From positions 1-50,431 of the forward strand of contig QCFO01000014.1 in NCBI GenBank assembly GCA_003280225.1: a stretch of DNA of 50,431 nt. The letters run 5' to 3'. The notes under the pieces were generated by a model. The model was not told the DNA's origin, did no database searches, and worked only from the letters and a program-made list of their open reading frames with translations. Origin of the DNA: Prochlorococcus sp. AG-363-K07 (GTDB lineage Bacteria > Cyanobacteriota > Cyanobacteriia > PCC-6307 > Cyanobiaceae). This document shows, one piece after another, positions 44,247 to 50,431 of this stretch. Positions within the stretch are counted from its first letter, which is position 1. The number at the start of each line of letters is the position of its first letter. The position numbers and the translations under genes are program-made.

Positions 44247-44638
44247 AAGTTGATCATCACGGAATTACAGTCAGGGATATCGAATATGCTAGAAAGATTC
44301 ATATTGATAGATATAACTGCAAACCTATTACTAATATTATGACCATTAAAAATCAAGGTGTTTATGCACAGATTCTTAGCAACAAAACAGGAGTAAATAT
44401 AGAACTTCTAAGCCCAATAGATGATAGTTCTCCAATACATACTTTTCTTCGTAGAGGGATAGGGTTAGCTCACATTTGCTATAAAGTAAATAATTTTGAT
44501 GACGAGTATAATCGTCTGAGAAAATGGGTAGTTAGAGAGCCATTAATTGCCCCGAAAGAATATTTCAATGGTGGCAGGACCTTCTTTGTACATAATGGCA
44601 TTTATTTAATAGAGTATTTAGAATCAAAAACTACCTAA
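44243..44638 (+). CDS. VOC (glyoxalase/epimerase-fold) protein
   Basis: A 131-residue vicinal-oxygen-chelate protein of one module pair: VDHHGITVRD near the N-terminus, VNIELLSP in the middle, GLAHICYKV near residue 77 and LIEYLE at the C-terminus. His and Glu at these positions match the metal-ligand pattern of methylmalonyl-CoA epimerase-like members. An epimerase acting on an acyl-CoA or acyl-ACP would fit its position after the ACP and ligase. Its ATG overlaps the stop of the LbH gene (ATGA). Convergent with the 581-residue gene across 320 bases. Confidence 0.7.
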   Translation: MKVDHHGITVRDIEYARKIHIDRYNCKPITNIMTIKNQGVYAQILSNKTGVNIELLSPIDDSSPIHTFLRRGIGLAHICYKVNNFDDEYNRLRKWVVREPLIAPKEYFNGGRTFFVHNGIYLIEYLESKTT

Positions 44639-44957
44639 AAGTAGAATTAAGCAAGCTAAAGTGTATGATTATTAAACGGGGGTCTGAATTCAATGTGCAG
44701 ATGTATAGGTGTTTTAGGGAATCAGACTAATTGCTATAAGCATTAAAATAATGCAACCTAAGCTGTCTAATAGGTATAAATTTATAATAGGCAGATTAAT
44801 TAATAGTCCAAGCTTAAAAGGGCAAAGCAAGTATTTACTAATGATTATTGATATCAACTTAACTTCAGCTAAAGATACAGCACATATTCATATAAGTTGC
44901 TAAGGTTTTATACTTACGGAATTTAACAATATTAACATCATAATATTCTACAAATAA
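44639..44957. other. Spacer between convergent genes
   Basis: About 320 bases between the plus-strand cassette and the minus-strand GT-B-like gene. I see no convincing gene, hairpin terminator or T-run. A very short frame beginning MCRCIGVLG lies here but ends after 17 codons. Confidence 0.35.
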
Positions 44958-46703
44958 TCATAAAGAATTTATCTCATTGATATTATATTTACCTAAATCT
45001 GATTCTAATAATCTTGATCTATCAAATGATAGTTCTTCTAGTTTAGATAATATAGAATCCAATGAATCATGCAACACATTATCTGAATATAAGTCTTGAT
45101 AAATTGATAAATCACGTCTTAACAATACAGCTCTGCATCCCATAGAAGCAGCTTCATAGCAGGCTGTCCCCCCCCAGCTGCTTCCTATACAAATATCTGC
45201 AATCTGGCCAACCTCAGCTGGAGAAAAAATATTACGAGTGTTGTGATTGCCTTTAGCGACTAGATCAATGACCTGCTTGTCTTGATACAGGCCAGATAAT
45301 TCCTTATCTCGTTTGAATAATTCAAATATAGAAAAATTCGCATATTTACTCTTAAATATCAAAATAACTTCAGGATTATTATTTACGCATATAAGTAATT
45401 GTTTAAGTTGATTCTTCAAATCTTCATAAAGATAAGACTGTATACATTCAGAAGGTCGCTCTTTGTAAAATTTCTCGTCAAAGAATGCGATAGCAAGCCT
45501 ATAGTCTTTCTGTATTTGTTCTTTGAGATTTGCTACTCTTTCTATACTTGGTTGAGCATTATACGGATATTTAATTCTTATTGAGTCAATAATACTTCCC
45601 TTAATTTTTTTACTTTCGAATAAATAAGCCTCCTCATTCTTCTTAGTAAAACTCATAGTACTTGCATATGGAGAATGCAACGTAGGTACAAGCATAAACT
45701 GAAGAGAAGCTTGATAAATATAGATAGGTATATGATATGCCCTGGAAAGAAATATTAACGCAGATGACTCTACTGAATAGTAGTTAATAATATACTTTGT
45801 AGGCTTAACTTCTTCCGCTAAAGTCCATACAAAGTAGCAAGTCCTTAGAAATCTGAGAAAATCAATTAGATTTATATTATAAGAAATCTTTCTGTGCATT
45901 CTAGCTTGTCTTGGTAGATACCCAAGGATAAAGTCAAGAAAGTCATATATTTTCTTAGGCGGAACAGGATAGCTCTTTTCTTTTGAATATAAGAGCCTTT
46001 TGCTAAGATCAAGCACTATAAAATCGTCATTACTGCATATGTTTTTAGAAAGTGTGATCTGATTTCTATTGAACAATTTATCTAAGGGGTTTGGCTGTTC
46101 TTCACAAGCAAGAACAAGGTTCTTTGTAGTTATTTTTTGTTTTGTTAATATAGTGCGTCTTTTGTTGGCCAATCCTAATACTGAATAAATGATTAAAATT
46201 AATAGTCTTACTGTTTCAATAGACAGGTAGCTAGATATTCTGCTAAGCTTCTTAAATTTGGTGAATATATTCAACTCACCTTCTACTAAATAAACATTTT
46301 CGTCATTTTCGTCCGTCCTTAATTGCCTATCTCGCAACTCAGCGTACAAAGCTATTAGATTTTTAACCTGTTTCTTTCTCCATATCTTTTGATTTAAAGT
46401 CATATCATTAACTATATTAAGAAGTTCATATTTTGAATTTTCATATATATATTTTCTGCTCTCAAAAATTTCCTTTGTTGATTGATCTAACGTACGTTTA
46501 AAAAGCAAAGTATTACTTAGATCCCTTTGCTTACCCATCCTTACCCTGGAAAGCTTAATATCTAGAAATTTACTTAATTTTCCTAAGACGTTATTAGAAT
46601 TTAGAAATTTAGTAGGATATAAATACTCTACAGTAGAGGGTCTTTTTAAAAAGGCCTTTACAAGTACGCGTAAATTTAAACGATTTGTGATCACATAATT
46701 CAT
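44958..46703 (-). CDS. Large GT-B-like protein of glycan loci, function uncertain
   Basis: A 581-residue protein. The C-terminal third carries a GT-B-like donor site: VDLVAKGNHNTRNIFSP precedes IADICIGSSWGGTACYEAASMGCRAVLLRRD, in which an E before a Cys-rich helix fits the usual glycosyltransferase pattern. The central part is helical with hydrophobic spans (YFVWTLA, LILIIYSVLG), and it is rich in Lys and Arg. Surface-polysaccharide sugar transferase is the most likely role. Donor and acceptor are unknown. It is a single minus-strand gene, convergent with the acyl cassette. Confidence 0.6.
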   Translation of the reverse strand: MNYVITNRLNLRVLVKAFLKRPSTVEYLYPTKFLNSNNVLGKLSKFLDIKLSRVRMGKQRDLSNTLLFKRTLDQSTKEIFESRKYIYENSKYELLNIVNDMTLNQKIWRKKQVKNLIALYAELRDRQLRTDENDENVYLVEGELNIFTKFKKLSRISSYLSIETVRLLILIIYSVLGLANKRRTILTKQKITTKNLVLACEEQPNPLDKLFNRNQITLSKNICSNDDFIVLDLSKRLLYSKEKSYPVPPKKIYDFLDFILGYLPRQARMHRKISYNINLIDFLRFLRTCYFVWTLAEEVKPTKYIINYYSVESSALIFLSRAYHIPIYIYQASLQFMLVPTLHSPYASTMSFTKKNEEAYLFESKKIKGSIIDSIRIKYPYNAQPSIERVANLKEQIQKDYRLAIAFFDEKFYKERPSECIQSYLYEDLKNQLKQLLICVNNNPEVILIFKSKYANFSIFELFKRDKELSGLYQDKQVIDLVAKGNHNTRNIFSPAEVGQIADICIGSSWGGTACYEAASMGCRAVLLRRDLSIYQDLYSDNVLHDSLDSILSKLEELSFDRSRLLESDLGKYNINEINSL

Positions 46704-47442
46704 TAAGTTAGATCTTATTCAAATTGATCGTAAAAGAATGCTAATTCAATATACCATTAAAGTGACTCCTTGGTTTAAGAAGTGTACATAAACCTTGATA
46801 ATCTTGAAGTATTGCTATCAATTAAAATCAGCCCACACAAAAAGTCTTTGCGGAGTATTTTCGATGATATCTCAAGTGAGAGATTCTCTTGCAATTGGAG
46901 CTGAATGATGTCATACGAAACGAAATATGGAAGGACAAAGATTGTTACCTTGATAAGTTCGTGAAGCTCTAAAAACTGCTCTACGGAATTAAGAAAGGTT
47001 GAGGTATCCCAAGGTCCTCCATATTCCTGAGATTTAGAGATAAGTCAGGCGTGAGCTAGCTACCTGACAACTTCAGACCGTAATTAAACCTCTATCCATC
47101 AAGAATGAGACTGATATCGACATCCCGTGCAACTGATTTATGAGTATAGTTTTCTCCATCAAACAATGACTTTAAATGCAGAAAATTTCGATATTAAAAG
47201 TCCAGCGCATCGGGCGAATAGGTGATGGGTCTATATACAAAGGACAAATAGTTGGAATCAATATGCAATTAGTGGATTTTTCCTTCCCCTTAAATTTGCC
47301 CTATTGTCTTTTTTAACAGGGTCTTATTCATCTCAAGAGAACACTTCATCTGATGTTGGTCGATGACTATGACGTTTATGGTGTTGGGGTATATCTTGGG
47401 TACTTAGCAAAGGGCTAGGTATTTCTTTTAAAATCTGTCATT
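46704..47442. other. Long spacer before the flavoprotein gene
   Basis: About 740 bases. A frame broken by TGA (47166-47366) is listed in the findings. A GTCAGG/CCTGAC inverted repeat with a 13-base loop lies at 47044-47068. Otherwise there is no intact gene, no RNA family that I recognise and no clear promoter. Confidence 0.35.
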
Positions 47443-49191
47443 ATGCATGATCATTTAACCGATATTTCAAATGTGTTAGTGATTGGCTGTGGTGGTGCTG
47501 GTTTAAGAGCAGCTATAGAGGCAAAGTTAGCAGGTCTTTCAGTAAAAGTTTTAGGGAAGCGATCAAAAGTTGACTCACATACTGCTTTAGCTGCAGGAGG
47601 TATAAATGCAGCCTTTGGAAATTTAGATGCTCAAGACTCATGGGAACAGCACTTTGCTGATACTTTCCTAGAAGGCTATGGAATTGGTAATCCTAAGCAA
47701 ATAGAAATATTAGCTAAAGAGTCAATCTATGCGGTCAAAGAGATAGAAGAGTGGGGTGCTAATTTTGCGAAATTGGAGAACGGTAAATTAGATCAAAGAT
47801 TTTTTGGTGCTCATACATATAGACGTACGTGCTATTCAGGTGACTATACAGGGAAGTCTATTTTAGAGGCACTTTTAAGACAGTCTGAACTTCTAAGTAT
47901 ATCAATATATGATTCAGAATATGTTACAGATTTATTAATTAAAGATAAGTGTTGCTTTGGTGCAATGTCATTTAACATGAGGAATGGCGAGAGGACAATA
48001 CACCTAGCAGATGCAGTAATTCTCTGCACAGGTGGACATACTCGAATTTGGAAAAAAAGCTCCTCAAGAAAACAAGAAAATACCGGAGATGGTTATTACT
48101 TAAGCTTGAAGAGTGGTTGTAAATTAATTGATATTGAGATGGTTCAATTTCATCCGACTGGAATGGTTTTGCCACATGAACTTGCTGGCACCTTAGTTAC
48201 TGAAGCAGTAAGGGGAGAAGGAGGTATTCTTCTTAACAGTAAAGGTGAAAGGTTTATGGCCAAATATGATAGAGAACGGATGGAGTTATCCACTAGAGAT
48301 AGAGTTGCAATTGCAAATTATACAGAGATAATAGAGGGGAGATCTTCTCCGAATGGAGGTGTCTATCTTGACATTAGCCATAGGGATAAGGATTTTATTG
48401 TAAATAAGATTCCTAAAATTTACAGACAATTTATCGATACGCAATCGCTGGATATCTCCAAAGAACCCATGGAGGTTGCCCCCACGGCTCATTATTCAAT
48501 GGGAGGCGTAATGGTTGGCGCAGAAGACCATTCAACGAATATCAGAGGCTTGTACGCCGCTGGGGAGGTCGCTGGCGGGCTTCATGGGGCCAACCGTCTT
48601 GGAGGTAACTCGCTTGGAGAAATTCTTGTATTTGGAAGACTGGCTGGCAAGGCAGCAGTGAAATATTCAATGAGTTTAGATTCTCGAATAAGATCATTTG
48701 GACCAATTAAAAATGCGCATGAAAATATAGATTGCTTGGTAAAGAAAGGGGATCTTCCTGTTAGCCCACTACACAATGAGCTAAGTGAGATCATGTGGAA
48801 CTTTTGTGGGGTAATCAAAAACAAAGAGAAATTGGAAAAAGGCTTAGAAGGAATTGCTATTCTGAAAGAGAAAGTGAAGAATGTGGGCATTAGAATTGAG
48901 GACAAAAATTATCAAGATCTAGTGAATATATTTGATTTAAAAGCGTCTATATGCAGTGGAGAGGCAACAATAATAAGTGCACTAAATAGGCATGAGAGCA
49001 GGGGGTCTCATCAAAGGGATGATTTCCCTGATATTTCAAATGATTGTGCCGTAAATTATTTAATAAGCATGGATGCGGATAAGAGATTGTCGGTAGAATA
49101 TCGCAATATAATTGATTTAGAATGTCATTTAAAAAAGATAATTTCATCTACAGGAAGTACAAATACTACGAGAGATAAGCTTTTAGAATAA
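47443..49191 (+). CDS. sdhA: Succinate dehydrogenase/fumarate reductase flavoprotein subunit (SdhA/FrdA-type)
   Basis: A 582-residue FAD-dependent oxidoreductase. The dinucleotide loop VIGCGGAGLRAAIEA starts near residue 13. ALAAGGINAAFG contacts FAD. HTYRRTCYSGDYTGKS is a marker of the SdhA/FrdA group versus NadB. EMVQFHPTGM, TEAVRGEGGILLN, PTAHYSMGGV and GANRLGGNSLGE hold the catalytic His and Arg residues of this family. It would oxidise succinate or reduce fumarate as part of a membrane complex. No SdhB or membrane subunits are adjacent, so they must lie elsewhere. L-aspartate oxidase is a distant alternative. The ATG start needs no change. Confidence 0.85.
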   Translation: MHDHLTDISNVLVIGCGGAGLRAAIEAKLAGLSVKVLGKRSKVDSHTALAAGGINAAFGNLDAQDSWEQHFADTFLEGYGIGNPKQIEILAKESIYAVKEIEEWGANFAKLENGKLDQRFFGAHTYRRTCYSGDYTGKSILEALLRQSELLSISIYDSEYVTDLLIKDKCCFGAMSFNMRNGERTIHLADAVILCTGGHTRIWKKSSSRKQENTGDGYYLSLKSGCKLIDIEMVQFHPTGMVLPHELAGTLVTEAVRGEGGILLNSKGERFMAKYDRERMELSTRDRVAIANYTEIIEGRSSPNGGVYLDISHRDKDFIVNKIPKIYRQFIDTQSLDISKEPMEVAPTAHYSMGGVMVGAEDHSTNIRGLYAAGEVAGGLHGANRLGGNSLGEILVFGRLAGKAAVKYSMSLDSRIRSFGPIKNAHENIDCLVKKGDLPVSPLHNELSEIMWNFCGVIKNKEKLEKGLEGIAILKEKVKNVGIRIEDKNYQDLVNIFDLKASICSGEATIISALNRHESRGSHQRDDFPDISNDCAVNYLISMDADKRLSVEYRNIIDLECHLKKIISSTGSTNTTRDKLLE

Positions 49192-49494
49192 ATAGCAGCA
49201 ATAAATGACCACTCCCTCTCAGTGCAGTACCTAAAGGTGTTTCCAATAAGCCATCAAAAGTAAGCAGGGTTTTCTCGTAGTAGATAATCGACTCAATATC
49301 TCTAAGGTCAATATTCTGTGAATGTAGACAATATCGAATTAACTCTTTCTAGAAAATCGTTCTTCTTGAACTGCTTCCCCGATCTAACCATCACGTAATA
49401 AAACCTCAGCACTATCTTTATAGAAGCCGGAGATCCCAGAAATGAAGGTTTGCACAAAAGACATCCCTTATAATTTCATTCTGGAACAAAGGCT
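49192..49494. other. Spacer between sdhA and the Adhesin_E-like gene
   Basis: About 300 bases with no intact gene, terminator hairpin or RNA recognised. Confidence 0.35.
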
Positions 49495-49905
49495 ATGATG
49501 AATCTCAAAATCAGTGGAAAATTTTTTGCAAGTCTATTGGGGTTTTTTATTATTTTTTCTCCTGTAAAAATAGACGCATTATCGCATGATTGGATACCAG
49601 TTCCAAAGAGTCAGTTTGGAGAACAGTTATGGGATAAGAACAGTTTTCAAAAAAACCAAGATGGATCTATAAGAGTATTCAGTAAATTTATTCCTAAAAG
49701 TACTACCGAGATTACACAAGATATCCTTTACACAATGGATATTAATTGTTCAGAAAAAACCTTTAGAGATGTGGCAGTTGGTGCAAAGGAATTTAATGAG
49801 TTTAAAAACAAAGATCCCGAATGGAAAGGCGCTAATGGTGATAAATTAATTCTGGGAGTAATCGATCAAGCTTGTACTTTTGGTGATAAAAAAAATACTG
49901 TATAG
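49495..49905 (+). CDS. Secreted Adhesin_E-like protein
   Basis: A 136-residue protein with a signal peptide (FFASLLGFFIIFSPVKIDA, cleavage near residue 29). The mature part has DWIPVPKSQFGEQLWD, GSIRVFSKFIP and a core ending in MDINCSEKTFRDV, which match the pattern of the Adhesin_E (surface-adhesin E-like) domain: tryptophan, valine-rich strands and a late Cys. A second Cys near the C-terminus could pair with it. Its role in adhesion is assumed from the family name only. Likely periplasmic or cell-surface. Monocistronic. Confidence 0.7.
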   Translation: MMNLKISGKFFASLLGFFIIFSPVKIDALSHDWIPVPKSQFGEQLWDKNSFQKNQDGSIRVFSKFIPKSTTEITQDILYTMDINCSEKTFRDVAVGAKEFNEFKNKDPEWKGANGDKLILGVIDQACTFGDKKNTV

Positions 49906-50431
49906 AAAGCCATACGTAATTTCACTGTATTGGTCTTACTAGGACTTCCTGGGCGAACAAAACATAGAAAAATCTGAATCAACAAAAGAATGTCAAATTT
50001 ATACGAAATTCTGAACCGCCATGGACTCCTATGAAAATGAGGTGGCAACGGAAATGAGTTTGACGATTTCGTTCTTGGATAGACGACATTAGACAACTGA
50101 TCCCAACTTATTTATAAATTCTTCTACCACAATCCCTATTATGCTTTTTAGACACTGTTGACTGCATAGGCAATTAATTAAGCATAAAAAAATAGGTTTT
50201 AACCTCTTCCCTTATCTATTTATTCTTGCAACCATATCTTTATATCTGACTCTAACAAAACAACCAAGTTTGCACCTATGCGTATTTATTTAGGGAATGT
50301 CCCAGCATGGTTTTTGTTGTAGACATTTCCTATACTCATTACTGTCCTATAAGCAACCTCTCTAGCAACTAGAAAACGTTCTATGATGTCAATTTTCATT
50401 AGTGCTCAGAACAGAAACAACGCCTTATTCC
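49906..50431. other. Gene-free end of the window
   Basis: About 525 bases. A minus-strand frame at 49866-50096 overlaps the end of the preceding gene and lacks any motif or ribosome binding site, so I do not list it as a gene. No RNA or repeat recognised. Confidence 0.35.

Noticed and set aside
44693-44746. Short frame beginning MCRCIGVLG, resembling the start of an asparagine synthase
   Set aside because: Only 17 codons, and the required MCGI start is not matched well; resemblance is too slight.

Overview
The window looks like a chromosomal stretch from a low-GC marine picocyanobacterium, most likely a low-light-adapted Prochlorococcus. The basis is the AT-rich sequence, the many TTG/GTG starts, the TPR plus methyltransferase protein that begins MKGFG, and a dense surface-polysaccharide island beside small genes of picocyanobacterial character. 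This is recognition from the sequence only. I see no rRNA, tRNA, CRISPR array, insertion sequence or phage gene.

Layout. At 1-4.2 kb are a truncated membrane glycosyltransferase and two TPR proteins. At 4.2-9.5 kb is a sparse region with small proteins, a gamma-glutamyltranspeptidase and a small open frame interrupted by TGA. At 9.5-23.9 kb all genes are on the minus strand. They form an envelope-glycan operon built around a Kdo-type 3-deoxy-ulosonic acid pathway (kdsA, a CBS-only relative of KdsD, an HpcH/HpaI-type aldolase, two SDRs, kdsB, kdsC), with an ABC flippase, a Wzy-like polymerase, glycosyltransferases and an RmlD-like reductase.

At 24-34.5 kb a mostly plus-strand set carries a pseudaminic/nonulosonic acid pathway: a PseB-type dehydratase, a NeuB/PseI-type synthase, a PseF-type CMP-transferase and a Pse-associated methylase, mixed with glycosyltransferases, a 2OG-Fe oxygenase and a zinc-peptidase-like protein. 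At 34.5-36.3 kb two minus-strand methyltransferases include a CmoA-like protein. At 37-40 kb are the chain-length determinant and the Wza-type export channel. At 40-44.6 kb an overlapping gene set looks like an acyl-activation and transfer cassette (AAC(3)-like acyltransferase, acyl carrier protein, adenylating ligase, left-handed beta-helix acyltransferase, VOC protein). At 45-50 kb are a GT-B-like protein, an SdhA/FrdA-type flavoprotein and an Adhesin_E-like secreted protein.

Together the genes describe assembly of an envelope polysaccharide carrying at least two acidic nine- or eight-carbon-type sugars, with methyl and acyl decoration. The sugars would be activated to CMP forms, assembled, flipped, polymerised, length-controlled and exported. 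The part least like known systems is the ulosonic acid module. It lacks an arabinose-5-phosphate isomerase SIS domain, and its KdsA, KdsB and KdsC all differ at specificity motifs, so the product may not be Kdo.
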